NCBI GenBank assembly: GCA_934561175.1
Contig: CAKTFW010000002.1
Location: forward strand, 66,813-130,812
DNA: 64,000 nt
Source of the DNA: an uncultured Oscillospiraceae bacterium
GTDB lineage: Bacteria; Bacillota; Clostridia; Oscillospirales; Oscillospiraceae
Direction of reading: 5' to 3'
A program made the translations under genes and the position numbers. The notes under the pieces are model-generated. The model saw nothing but the letters and a program-made list of their open reading frames with translations, was not told where the DNA came from and did not search any database. Position 1 is the stretch's first letter; each line of letters begins with the position of its first letter. Of the stretch, positions 25,268-33,863 are shown piece after piece.

Positions 25268-28029
25268 GGCCGCGCAAACTGATACTTTCTGCCTTCGGGC
25301 CTTATGCGGCCCGGACAGAGCTGGAGCTGGACAAGCTTGGAAAACGGGGGCTTTATTTGATCTGCGGCGATACCGGAGCAGGCAAAACCACTTTGTTTGA
25401 TGCGATTACCTTTGCCCTTTACGGCGAGGCCAGCGGTAGCAGCCGCGACGCATCGATGCTGCGTTCCAAATACGCGCAGCCAGAAACGCCGACAGAAGTG
25501 ATTCTGGAGTTTTTCTATGATGAAAAAATCTACACTGTGCGCAGAAATCCGGAATACCTTCGGCCTTCCAAGCGCGGCGGCGGCACAACAGTACAGAAGG
25601 CAGATGCACAGCTGACTTATCCGGATGGCCGGATTGTTGTAAAAAACCGGGAAGTGACAGCGGCAATTACGGAATTGATCGGTGTGGATTACAGTCAGTT
25701 TTCCCGGATCTCCATGATTGCACAGGGAGAGTTTTTGCGTCTGCTGCAGGCTTCGACAGAGGAACGGAAAACGATTTTTCGCCAGATTTTCAAGACGGAG
25801 CGATATCAGATTCTGCAGGATCGTCTGAAGGCGGCGTCTGGAGCGCTGCGGGAGCAGTGTGATCTGCTGCAGAGTGGATTAAAGCAATATGTTGCAGGGA
25901 TCGTTTGTGCGCCGGATCATCTGCTGGCGCCGCGGTTGGAGGAAGCGAAAGCGGGATTGATGCCGTTGGAGCAGATTTTGGAGTTGGCAGAGACGCTGAT
26001 TGCGGAAGATGCTGCCGCAGAAACGGCGGACCGTGCGAGTTTGGCACAGCTGGAGACGAAATTGACAGCGCTGAGCAGCCGATTGGGACGAGCTGTGGAG
26101 CGGCGCAAGGTGGCACAGAATTTGTCGGCTGCGGAGGCGGCGCTGGAGCCGTGCCGGTTGTCAGCGGTGCAGGCGGCTGCCCAGCTTGCCGCGGCGGAAC
26201 AGCAGAGCGCAGAACGAGATGCACTGACGGCACAGATTACCGCAGCGGAACATACATTGCCCCAATATCATGCGTTGGAAGATGCGCTGAAGCGACAGGA
26301 AAGCCTCCATAAAACACAGACCGCCCAGCAGCGGGAGCTGGAGCAGATTCAACAGAAGAGAGAGACGGCAGTGCTAGAGCTGGAAACCTTACAGAAGACG
26401 CTTGCCGGGCTGGCAGACTGCGCGGCGGAACAGACACAGCTGCAGTTTGAGACGGAGCGGCAGAAGCTTCGCTGCACACAGCTGCAGGAACTTGCTGTGA
26501 TGCTGCAGCAGCTGGATACCATGCAGCAGGCGTATTTGGACGCACAGGCAGATTACCGCGCTGCATCGGTGCGTGCTGAGAGGGCACAGCAGCATTATGG
26601 GCAGATGAATAAGGCGTTTCTGGATGCGCAGGCGGGGATTTTGGCGGCATCTCTGAAAGAAGGCGTTGCTTGCCCGGTCTGCGGCGCATTGGAGCACCCA
26701 CATCCGGCGGCGTTGCTGGCTGACGCGCCGACAGAGGCGTCGCTGAAGCAGGCGAGAGCTGCTGCGGAGCAGGCACAAAAGATAGCAGCAGAGAAGAGCG
26801 CTGCGGCCGGCACCTACGGCGGGAAATTGCAGGCACAGCAGGCGGAAGTCAACCGCCGGTGTCTTGAGCTGCTGCAGACGGAGTGGAAGAAAGAGGCTGC
26901 GCAGCAGTTGAATATTGCCAGACAGTCGGCAAAGCAAGCATATTTGACGGCACAGGCGTCGCTGAAAAGTGTACAGCAGCAGCTGGAGAGAAAGGCAGCT
27001 CTGGAGACGGAAATTCCGCGGCAGGCGCAGGCTGTGGCGTTGCTGCAGACCCAATCTGAGACGCTGCGGCAGAGCCTGGCCAGTCTGAATGGAATGCTGA
27101 CAGGTGTATTGAGCGAGGTGGACAAGGGGCGTGCGGCACTGCCATGGCCGACGCGCCGGGAGGCAGAGCAGACGATTGCGGCACTGACGGCTCAGCGGCA
27201 GGGGTTGGAGCGGCAGCTGCAGGCGGCCAGAGCGGAAGCCCAGCGCTGCCAGTCAGCACTGGATGCCCTGCAGGGACAGCAGGAAGCGCTCCGGCGGCAG
27301 CTGGCGCAGATGCCGGAAGAAGACAGCACGGCGCTGCAGGCGGCCTGGTCAAATGCGGCAGCAGAGAAACAGACACTGTTGACCGGGCTGACAGATTTGA
27401 CGGCGCGGCGCAGAACGAACACTACAGCGCTTGCAAAAATCCAGAGCCAGAGCGGTGATCTTGCCGCGCTGCAGGCACGCTATGGTTGGGTTCGCATGCT
27501 TTCCAATACGGCAAATGGAAATTTGGCTGGAAAAGAAAAAATCATGCTGGAAACCTATGTCCAGATGACCTATTTTGAACGGATTATTGCCCGCGCGAAC
27601 ACGCGCTTTATGGTGATGTCCGACGGTCAGTATGAGCTGTGTCGCCGGGTGGAGGCGGAAAATAACCGCAGCCAGAGCGGGTTGGAGCTGGATGTGATTG
27701 ACCATTACAATGGGAGCCGAAGAAGTGTGCGGACACTTTCCGGCGGAGAATCCTTTCAGGCGTCGCTGGCACTTGCGTTGGGCTTGTCGGATGAGATTCA
27801 GTCCTCCAGCGGCGGTATTCGCCTGGATACCATGTTCGTGGACGAAGGCTTTGGCTCGCTGGACGATGAGGCACTGCAGAAAGCGATGCAAGCGCTTACC
27901 AGCTTAGCAGAGGGAGATCGCCTGGTGGGGGTGATTTCTCATGTAAGCGAATTAAAGGATCGGATTGACCGCCAGATTGTGGTAACAAAGACACCGGAGG
28001 GCGGCAGCCATGCGGAGATTGTGCAGTAA
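25264..28029 (+). CDS. sbcC: Exonuclease SbcCD, ATPase subunit SbcC
   Basis: Rad50/SMC-type ATPase of 921 residues. N-terminal Walker A GDTGAGKTTLFDAI, then a Q-loop region (SMIAQGEFLRLLQAS). Two long alanine/glutamine-rich coiled coils flank a zinc-hook CPVC (about residues 468-471). At the C-terminus are the ABC signature RTLSGGESFQASLALALGLSD and Walker B TMFVDEGFGSLD. The start is the ATG overlapping the sbcD stop. Both halves of the gene are in frame and intact. Confidence 0.96.
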   Translation: MRPRKLILSAFGPYAARTELELDKLGKRGLYLICGDTGAGKTTLFDAITFALYGEASGSSRDASMLRSKYAQPETPTEVILEFFYDEKIYTVRRNPEYLRPSKRGGGTTVQKADAQLTYPDGRIVVKNREVTAAITELIGVDYSQFSRISMIAQGEFLRLLQASTEERKTIFRQIFKTERYQILQDRLKAASGALREQCDLLQSGLKQYVAGIVCAPDHLLAPRLEEAKAGLMPLEQILELAETLIAEDAAAETADRASLAQLETKLTALSSRLGRAVERRKVAQNLSAAEAALEPCRLSAVQAAAQLAAAEQQSAERDALTAQITAAEHTLPQYHALEDALKRQESLHKTQTAQQRELEQIQQKRETAVLELETLQKTLAGLADCAAEQTQLQFETERQKLRCTQLQELAVMLQQLDTMQQAYLDAQADYRAASVRAERAQQHYGQMNKAFLDAQAGILAASLKEGVACPVCGALEHPHPAALLADAPTEASLKQARAAAEQAQKIAAEKSAAAGTYGGKLQAQQAEVNRRCLELLQTEWKKEAAQQLNIARQSAKQAYLTAQASLKSVQQQLERKAALETEIPRQAQAVALLQTQSETLRQSLASLNGMLTGVLSEVDKGRAALPWPTRREAEQTIAALTAQRQGLERQLQAARAEAQRCQSALDALQGQQEALRRQLAQMPEEDSTALQAAWSNAAAEKQTLLTGLTDLTARRRTNTTALAKIQSQSGDLAALQARYGWVRMLSNTANGNLAGKEKIMLETYVQMTYFERIIARANTRFMVMSDGQYELCRRVEAENNRSQSGLELDVIDHYNGSRRSVRTLSGGESFQASLALALGLSDEIQSSSGGIRLDTMFVDEGFGSLDDEALQKAMQALTSLAEGDRLVGVISHVSELKDRIDRQIVVTKTPEGGSHAEIVQ

Positions 28030-28031
28030 AA

Positions 28032-28064
28032 ATGCCCCGGAACACAGATTGCGTTTCGGGGCAC
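28032..28064. terminator. Convergent terminator between sbcC and the YgjP-like gene
   Basis: Stem TGCCCCG...CGGGGCA, extended by AAC/GTT pairs. It sits between the two facing stop codons; T runs are short, so efficiency is uncertain. Confidence 0.6.
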
Positions 28065-28070
28065 TTGGTA

Positions 28071-28790
28071 TTATAGAATTTTTTGCTGATTAAGCAATGC
28101 TCTGCGCGCTTTCCAGTCGGGCATACGCGCGGTCATCAGTTGGTGAAAAGCCGGACTGTGATCGGGCCGTACACAGTGACATAACTCGTGCAGCACCACA
28201 TAATCAATACATTCCGGCGGTGCAGCAAGCAGGCGGCGATTTAATGTGATTACGCCGGTATGTACTTGGCAGGATCCCCAGCGGCTGCGCATGGTGCGCA
28301 GCCGGAGTGTTGGTTCCGGTGTTTTAAGGGCCGTGAACAGAGAACGGAAGCGTTGGAGCGATGATTGAAAGACTTGTATTGCCAGTGCATCCCAGAATTT
28401 TTCCAGCGCCCGGCGGCGCTGTGCGTCGTCTTCTGGATTTGGAACGGCTATCGTGAGGAATTCCCCGTGACGAAAGACCTGTGGCGGCTTGGCTGCGATG
28501 ACGCGGAGCGTGATTGGCTTGCCGAGCAACTGCAGCACTTCGCCGTTGACCAGGTGGAGCTGTGGCATCTGAGACGCTTGCTGCCGCTGCTGCGCGGCCA
28601 GGATAAAGGCGGCCTTGTCTCGGACAAATGTATCGATTTCCGACACGGGCCAGAAAGCATTGGCAGAAACATGGACAGTACCATCGGCGCAAATGCGCAG
28701 ATTCAGATTTTTTACAGGTTTTCGCTCCAGAATGTAAGAGATTGATTGTGTGTTACAGAAAACCATGCGGGTCTGTAGCTTATTTGTCAT
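28071..28790 (-). CDS. YgjP/SprT-like zinc metallopeptidase-domain protein
   Basis: A 239-residue soluble protein of the YgjP (DUF45) family. The zinc motif HELCH, with a downstream His (LHELCHCVRPDHSPAFHQLM region), stands near residue 205. The family signature RSRWGSC precedes it, and the N-terminal strand region contains SYILERKPVKNLNLRI. The physiological substrate of this family is not settled. The start follows GGAGG by 8 bases. It is divergent from the DUF4186 gene. Confidence 0.88.
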   Translation of the reverse strand: MTNKLQTRMVFCNTQSISYILERKPVKNLNLRICADGTVHVSANAFWPVSEIDTFVRDKAAFILAAQQRQQASQMPQLHLVNGEVLQLLGKPITLRVIAAKPPQVFRHGEFLTIAVPNPEDDAQRRRALEKFWDALAIQVFQSSLQRFRSLFTALKTPEPTLRLRTMRSRWGSCQVHTGVITLNRRLLAAPPECIDYVVLHELCHCVRPDHSPAFHQLMTARMPDWKARRALLNQQKIL

Positions 28791-28866
28791 AGTGAATGCC
28801 TCCGATTGGATGCTTTACGGAAATAAGAAAGAACGATATAATGGTCCCAAGAAAGAAGGCAGAAGA

Positions 28867-29253
28867 ATGCAGACCATTCAACAGGCATTGCTGCGCCTGA
28901 AAAAGTCCAGATTTCGATCTCGCTTTCACCTGTCGGCGGCAGATCGTGCCTATGTGCAGGAGAAGGGTATGGAAACCATCTGCCGCCATGCAGCGGACTT
29001 TGTTCGCACACGGCTGGCCCCTGCGGAGATTCCCAATGATGGCCGCCAGACACCGATGCGGGGGCATCCTGTTTTTCTGGCCCAGCATGCCTGCGCCTGC
29101 TGCTGCAGGGGCTGTCTGTTCAAATGGTATCGTGTGCCAATGGGGCGTGCGCTGACAGAGGCGGAACAGCAGCGGGTCGTGCGGCTGTTGATGGCCTGGA
29201 TTGCAGAAGAAATGGCGCGTGATGAAACCTTAATTATGCCCAGTATACCATGA
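28867..29253 (+). CDS. DUF4186 family protein
   Basis: Protein of 128 residues with the marks of DUF4186: SRFRSRFHLSAADRAYVQEKG, RLAPAEIPNDGRQTPMRGHPVFLAQHA (two overlapping conserved blocks), and a CCCRGCLFKW Cys cluster that could bind metal. Function unknown. The chosen start MQTIQQALL follows AGAAGGCAGAAGA; longer starts would lie upstream of the expected promoter. Confidence 0.85.
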   Translation: MQTIQQALLRLKKSRFRSRFHLSAADRAYVQEKGMETICRHAADFVRTRLAPAEIPNDGRQTPMRGHPVFLAQHACACCCRGCLFKWYRVPMGRALTEAEQQRVVRLLMAWIAEEMARDETLIMPSIP

Positions 29254-29299
29254 TGACCGGTTACCTTCAATGCAATACAGCTGCTGAAAATGTTCAGAA

Positions 29300-29328
29300 T
29301 TTACAAATCAGCCAAAATCCGGTATACT
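29300..29328 (+). promoter_or_regulatory. Promoter of the AGCS symporter gene
   Basis: TTTACA (29300-29305), 17-base spacer, TATACT (29323-29328). The sequence around the -10 (AAAATCCGGTATACTGGGAA) nearly repeats that ahead of mrnC. Confidence 0.75.
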
Positions 29329-29388
29329 GGGAAAAGATTATTAGGCACCTACCCGCAGCGAGAAAAATACGGGAAAGGATCCGAAACG

Positions 29389-30825
29389 ATGGAGTTTGTT
29401 GTACGAATTATCGAGCGCCTGTATCAGTTCCTGTGGGGCGATCTGCTCACGCTCCCACTGCCGGGCGGTGGTAGTATTGGCTTGCCGCTGCTGGTGTTGC
29501 TGCTGATTCCAACCGGAATTTACTGCACAATCCGGACGCGCTTTTTGCCGGTACGGCTGTTCCCGGAAATGATCCGGGTTACGCTGGAAAAGCAAAGTGG
29601 TCAGCGCAGGGGCCTGACTGGTGTGCAGGCGTTGATTGTCTCCACGGCAACGCGCGTCGGTATGGGAAATCTGGTGGGTGTTGTGGCGGCGATTTCTGCC
29701 GGCGGTGCCGGCGCAGTGTTCTGGATGTGGATTACAGCACTGATCGGTGCTGCGACCGCCTTTGTTGAGGCAACATTGGCGCAGCTGCATCAGCAACCGG
29801 ATCCACTCTATGGCGGATTCCGCGGCGGCCCGGCGTATTATATGCATGATTTTCTGCAAAAACGCGATGGAAAGCAGAAACGGTATCGCCTGATTGCAGT
29901 GCTTTTTGCAATCTCTGGCCTGATTTGCTGGTGCGGAATCAGCCAGGTGATTGGTAATTCCGTGTCTTCTGCGTTCAAGAATGCGTTTCAAATTCCGCCG
30001 CTTTATACCACTGTGATTTTGGTGGCAGTTTCGGCGGTGATTGTGCTGCGGAAAAATGCGACGGTTAAAGTGCTGGACATTCTGGTGCCGATCATGGCCG
30101 GGTGCTATTTCTTTGTGACAATTTTTGTGATTTTTCGTAATATCAGCTTGCTGCCGGGCGTATTTTCGCAGATTTTTTCTGAGGCGCTCGGTCTGCGTCA
30201 GGTGGCTGCGGGCGGATTTGGTGCGGTGCTGATGAATGGCATAAAGCGCGGCCTGTTCTCCAACGAGGCCGGTTCTGGCTCAGCACCTTGCGCGGCCGCA
30301 GCGGCGCAGAGCAGCCATCCGGCTAAAGTAGGGCTGCTGCAGGCATTTGGTGTGTTTTTGGACACGATTGTCATTTGCAGCTGTACTGCAATGCTGATGC
30401 TGTTGGCGCCGAAAGCTACAACGCAGGGGCTTGCAGGAATGGATCTGTTACAGGCGGCGATGGATTACCATCTGGGGCGGTTTGGTGTGATTTTGATTGC
30501 CGTTGTGTTATGGCTGTTCAGCTTTTCAACTTTTATCGGCATTTTGTTTTATGCCCGTCCCAATGTGGCCTATCTGTTTGGCGATAACTGGACTTTCCAG
30601 ACGCTGTACAAGATTCTGGAGTTGGTGATGCTGTTTATCGGCGGCCTGGCTGCGTATACTGTGGTTTGGGATCTTGGCGATGTGGGAATCGGTTTGATGA
30701 CGATTTTTAATGTGATGCTGCTTTGGCCAATGACGGGAGAAGCAGTGGCATCTCTGCGGAATTATGAACAAATCATCGCAGCGCGACGCAAAAAACAAAA
30801 GGGTGAGCCGCTGCGCGATCAATGA
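29389..30825 (+). CDS. Alanine/glycine:cation symporter (AGCS) family protein
   Basis: Sodium-coupled small neutral amino acid uptake protein of 478 residues in the cytoplasmic membrane, with about ten to eleven hydrophobic segments. Family motifs: TRVGMGNLVGVVAAISAGGAGAVFWMW in two blocks (~85-110), GGPAYYM, and NGIKRGLFSNEAGSGSAPCAAA (~283-305), which contributes to substrate and Na+ binding. The start is ATG 29389 behind AAAGGAT. darA follows after 12 bases, so the two are probably one transcript. Confidence 0.93.
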   Translation: MEFVVRIIERLYQFLWGDLLTLPLPGGGSIGLPLLVLLLIPTGIYCTIRTRFLPVRLFPEMIRVTLEKQSGQRRGLTGVQALIVSTATRVGMGNLVGVVAAISAGGAGAVFWMWITALIGAATAFVEATLAQLHQQPDPLYGGFRGGPAYYMHDFLQKRDGKQKRYRLIAVLFAISGLICWCGISQVIGNSVSSAFKNAFQIPPLYTTVILVAVSAVIVLRKNATVKVLDILVPIMAGCYFFVTIFVIFRNISLLPGVFSQIFSEALGLRQVAAGGFGAVLMNGIKRGLFSNEAGSGSAPCAAAAAQSSHPAKVGLLQAFGVFLDTIVICSCTAMLMLLAPKATTQGLAGMDLLQAAMDYHLGRFGVILIAVVLWLFSFSTFIGILFYARPNVAYLFGDNWTFQTLYKILELVMLFIGGLAAYTVVWDLGDVGIGLMTIFNVMLLWPMTGEAVASLRNYEQIIAARRKKQKGEPLRDQ

Positions 30826-30837
30826 AAGGATGAGAGT

Positions 30838-31191
30838 ATGGAACAGCAGGATTTTGACAAACTGATTCTGACAGTACTGCAGGGGGACGACTATGACGAA
30901 GTTGTGGACACCTTGAATCAGAATGGCTTTTTTGTAACAACTCTGTATTCAACCGGTGGATTCCTGAAAAAACGCTCTGTGACGGCGATGATTGGCGTGG
31001 AGAGCAGCCGATTGGAAGAGGTGCTGCAGATCCTGAAAACGCGGGCTGGAAGCCGGATGGAAACTGTTTATCAAAGCTTGGCGGTGCCGCACGATGGACA
31101 TCCCGCGCCAATCCCGGCAATTCCCATGACAAAGAAGGTCGGCGGCGTCACCGTGTTTGTCATGAATCTGCAGCGCATGGAAAAATACTAA
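30838..31191 (+). CDS. darA: Cyclic-di-AMP receptor DarA (PII-like)
   Basis: Small cytoplasmic PII-like trimeric c-di-AMP sensor, 117 residues. Family marks: KLILTVLQGDDYDEVVDTLN, the segment FFVTTLYSTGGFLKKRSVTAMIG (in two pieces) that forms the nucleotide pocket, and the C-terminal VGGVTVFVMN. c-di-AMP controls osmolyte and amino acid transport in Firmicutes, so linkage with an Na+/amino acid symporter is suggestive, but no direct link is shown. Ribosome site AAAGGATGAG. Confidence 0.93.
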   Translation: MEQQDFDKLILTVLQGDDYDEVVDTLNQNGFFVTTLYSTGGFLKKRSVTAMIGVESSRLEEVLQILKTRAGSRMETVYQSLAVPHDGHPAPIPAIPMTKKVGGVTVFVMNLQRMEKY

Positions 31192-31245
31192 GTGTTGTGC
31201 ATTAAAACGACAGCAGATGGACAAGCTGTCAGGAGGGAGAATCCT

Positions 31246-31857
31246 ATGGATAAAAAAGCACTTCATCAGTTGACTTATGGACTGTTTTTGCTGACGGCAC
31301 AGGAACAAGGAAAGGACAATGGCTGTATTATAAATACCGTAATTCAGGCGGCCAATGATCCAACCAGACTTTCCCTGGCAGTGCTTAAGGGCAACCATAC
31401 CCATGACATGATTCAGCGTACAGGGTTGTTCAATGTCTCCGTTTTGTCGACAGAGGCGGATTTTGATTTGTTCCAGCGCTTTGGGATGCAGTCAGGCGCG
31501 ACGGTGGATAAGTTCGCGGGCTTCCCGGATGTGGCGCGCAGTGCAAACGGCTTGTACTATCTGACCAAAATGGCCAACGCCTGCTTGTCTGCCAAGGTTG
31601 TGGCACAGTATGATCTTGGCAGCCATACGCTGTTTATTGCAGAGCTGACCGACGCAATCTGCCTGTCGGATGTACCGTCGTGCACCTATGCCTATTATCA
31701 GAGCGATATCAAACCACAGCCGCAGGCTGCGCAGAAGAAGGGCTGGCGCTGTACCATTTGCGGTTATATTTATGAGGGTGAGACGCTGCCGCCGGACTTT
31801 ACCTGCCCACTTTGCAAGCACGGCGCAGAAGATTTTGTACCCATTACACAGGAATAG
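31246..31857 (+). CDS. Flavin reductase-like protein with C-terminal rubredoxin
   Basis: Fusion of 203 residues. Residues 1-~160 form an FMN-binding split-barrel flavin reductase domain (GLFLLTAQEQGKDNGCIINT..., FNVSVLST). Residues ~165-203 form a rubredoxin (CTICGYIYEG ... CPLCKHG) with four Cys for one iron. Such high-molecular-weight rubredoxins pass electrons to O2- or NO-reducing proteins in anaerobes; the partner is not in the window. The ATG follows AGGAGGGAG. Confidence 0.92.
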   Translation: MDKKALHQLTYGLFLLTAQEQGKDNGCIINTVIQAANDPTRLSLAVLKGNHTHDMIQRTGLFNVSVLSTEADFDLFQRFGMQSGATVDKFAGFPDVARSANGLYYLTKMANACLSAKVVAQYDLGSHTLFIAELTDAICLSDVPSCTYAYYQSDIKPQPQAAQKKGWRCTICGYIYEGETLPPDFTCPLCKHGAEDFVPITQE

Positions 31858-31875
31858 AGGAGAAAGGTGAGAGCG

Positions 31876-32244
31876 ATGCTGGCGCATGTAACTTATAGTG
31901 TGTTTGACATGGATGCAACCGTTGCATTCTACCGGGACTTGTTGGGACTGAAAATTGTGCGCAGTATGCAGGCAGGTCCTAATCGCGAGATTGTATTTCT
32001 GGGGGAGGGCAAGCCGGGGGAGACGCTGCTGGAGCTGATTACCTCCAATAACGCGCGAGATCTGGCGCATAGTACGACCATTTCCCTTGGCTTTCCTGTG
32101 AAGGATTTGGATGCGGCGATGCAGTGCGTGGAAAAAATGGAATTGCCGATTTACAGCGGCCCAGTTCAGCCGAATCCAAAGACAAGTTTTTTCTTTGTAT
32201 TGGATCCCAATGGAGTTAAAATTCAGCTCATTGAGGAATCCTGA
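31876..32244 (+). CDS. VOC (glyoxalase/bleomycin-resistance) family protein
   Basis: A 122-residue protein with two beta-alpha-beta-beta-beta units: MLAHVTYSVFDMDATVAFYRDLLGLK at the start and DPNGVKIQLIEE at the end, close to lactoylglutathione lyase. His5, a Glu in LLELIT and the Glu of QLIEE could be metal ligands. Start ATG 31876 follows GAGAAAGG; a GTG nine bases earlier is also possible. The substrate is unknown. Confidence 0.85.
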   Translation: MLAHVTYSVFDMDATVAFYRDLLGLKIVRSMQAGPNREIVFLGEGKPGETLLELITSNNARDLAHSTTISLGFPVKDLDAAMQCVEKMELPIYSGPVQPNPKTSFFFVLDPNGVKIQLIEES

Positions 32245-32266
32245 GCGCCAGAATTGGCGCTCACAC

Positions 32267-32295
32267 TTGACAAAATGCAGTTTGCGCATTAGAAT
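32267..32295 (+). promoter_or_regulatory. Promoter of the T-box leader and aminotransferase
   Basis: TTGACA (32267-32272), 17-base spacer, TAGAAT (32290-32295). A 9-bp hairpin (GAGCGCCA...TGGCGCTC, 32243-32262), perhaps ending the previous transcript, lies just before it. Confidence 0.8.
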
Positions 32296-32311
32296 AAAAT
32301 GTAATAAAGCA

Positions 32312-32534
32312 GTGGACAGAGAAGAAACGAGTTCCATCAGGCTACCTGCAGCGAGGAGAGAAACGGTGCAAGCTCTCCGGTAAGCGATGAAACAGCCATT
32401 TCGGAGTCCTTCCTTGAAAGAGGAACGCCTCATCCCCGATAGCGGATGGAATGAGATGCGCCGTGTGCGGCGCAAATCAGGGTGGTACCGTAGAGCTGAA
32501 CTCTGCCCCTGACCGGGGGCAGAGTTTCTTTTTT
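32312..32534 (+). ncRNA. T-box riboswitch leader
   Basis: The T-box sequence AGGGTGGTACCG stands at 32479-32490, followed by an 11-bp terminator stem (32499-32509 with 32515-32526) and T7. Stem I closes GGAC (32314-32317) with GUCC near 32406. Above it, GAAA/UUUC and CAUC/GAUG helices enclose an internal loop whose 3' strand is AAACAGCCA (32390-32398), where the specifier codon should lie. Uncharged cognate tRNA would prevent termination. The codon cannot be fixed by eye: AAC (Asn), ACA (Thr) and GCC (Ala) are candidates. Confidence 0.92.
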
Positions 32535-32584
32535 ATCCCTGAAAACATGGACAGGCTGCGGGCCTGTGTTTGGAGGAATCGACT

Positions 32585-33781
32585 ATGAAGTTTTCTGAGC
32601 GTGTTGAGCGGTGTGAGCTTTCACCGATTCGCAAGTTCTATCCCTATGAGGCAGAGTGCGTTCGGCGCGGCGTTCATATTTATCATTTGAATATCGGCCA
32701 GCCCGATGTTAAAACACCGGAGGTGTATTTTGATGCTGTGCACAGCTATCATCCCGATGTGGTTTCTTATGCGCCGTCACCTGGCATCCCGGAGTTGATC
32801 AGTGGTATTCAGCGCTACTATGCGCGGCTTGGCGTGAATTATGACAAGTCGGACATCATGGTAACGCATGGCGGCAGCGAAGCGCTGTCTATCGTATTTA
32901 GTGCAATTCTGAACGAGGGCGATGAGGTGTTGGTGCCGGAGCCTTTCTATGCAAACTATAAGACCTTTACCACCATGGCGGGCGGTAAAACAGTCCCGGT
33001 AGTGACGAAAGCAGAGGATGGCTATCAGATCAAGAGCCGGGAGCAATTGGAAGCCTGCATTACGCCGCGCACGCGTGCGATTTTGTTTACCAATCCAAGC
33101 AACCCTACAGGGGTGGTAATGGACGACAATCACCTGCGGATGTTGGCGGATGTTGCAAAAGAGCACGACCTGTTCCTGGTCGCCGATGAAGTTTACCGGG
33201 AATTTGTCTATGAAGGCAAAATGCCGACATCTATGGGGAGCTTCCTGGATGTGGCGGAGAATACGGTTATTATTGATTCGATTTCCAAGCGCTTCAGCGC
33301 TTGCGGCGCCCGGATCGGCTGCGTCATCACCAGAAACAAGCAGCTGCAGGAGCAGCTCAATAAGCTGGTGCAGGGGCGTCTGGCGGTTGCGACGATCAAT
33401 CAGGTTGCGGCTACGGCACTGTATAACATTGAGGGCGATTATTTTGCAGAGGCGCGGGAGGAATACCGCCGCCGCCGCGATACAATTTGCGAGGGTCTGA
33501 ATCGGATTCCGGGCGTGAAATGTATGAAACCGGCCGGTGCATTTTATCTGATGGCGACGCTTCCGGTACCGAATACCGACGATTTCCAGACCTGGCTGCT
33601 GACCGAGTTTGAAGATAATAAAGAAACACTGATGTATGCGCCGGGCAGCGGATTTTACTCCACACCGGGCATGGGTGTCAATGAGGTGCGTATGGCTTAT
33701 GTGCTGAATACGCATGATCTGGAACGCTCGACAGAGCTGCTGCGGATTGCACTGGAGCGCTATCCCAAAACAATGCGATAA
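32585..33781 (+). CDS. Class I/II pyridoxal-phosphate aminotransferase
   Basis: Cytosolic transaminase of 398 residues of the aspartate/alanine aminotransferase fold. Marks: NIGQPDVKTPE, VTHGGSEAL (cofactor phosphate), TNPSNPTGVV, DEVYREFVYEG, and the PLP lysine in IIDSISKRFSACGARIG. The start follows GGAGG by 8 bases and lies 50 bases after the T-box terminator. The T-box shows it responds to lack of one amino acid, so it probably makes that amino acid or a precursor; exact substrate unclear. Confidence 0.92.
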   Translation: MKFSERVERCELSPIRKFYPYEAECVRRGVHIYHLNIGQPDVKTPEVYFDAVHSYHPDVVSYAPSPGIPELISGIQRYYARLGVNYDKSDIMVTHGGSEALSIVFSAILNEGDEVLVPEPFYANYKTFTTMAGGKTVPVVTKAEDGYQIKSREQLEACITPRTRAILFTNPSNPTGVVMDDNHLRMLADVAKEHDLFLVADEVYREFVYEGKMPTSMGSFLDVAENTVIIDSISKRFSACGARIGCVITRNKQLQEQLNKLVQGRLAVATINQVAATALYNIEGDYFAEAREEYRRRRDTICEGLNRIPGVKCMKPAGAFYLMATLPVPNTDDFQTWLLTEFEDNKETLMYAPGSGFYSTPGMGVNEVRMAYVLNTHDLERSTELLRIALERYPKTMR

Positions 33782-33783
33782 AG

Positions 33784-33818
33784 AAAACCGCCATCCGGAT
33801 GCCGGATGGCGGTTTTTG
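33784..33818 (+). terminator. Terminator of the aminotransferase gene
   Basis: Stem AAAACCGCCATCCG / CGGATGGCGGTTTT with a short centre and a run of five T. It starts 3 bases past the stop. Confidence 0.9.
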
Positions 33819-33824
33819 TACAAT

Positions 33825-33858
33825 AAGCACCTGCCCGGACGAATCTGGGCAGGTGCTT
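33825..33858 (-). terminator. Terminator of the ClC gene
   Basis: A 12-bp stem (AAGCACCTGCCC with GGGCAGGTGCTT, loop of 10) just past the ClC stop on the minus strand. The U run is weak; the next hairpin may support it. Confidence 0.65.
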
Positions 33859-33863
33859 GCAGT

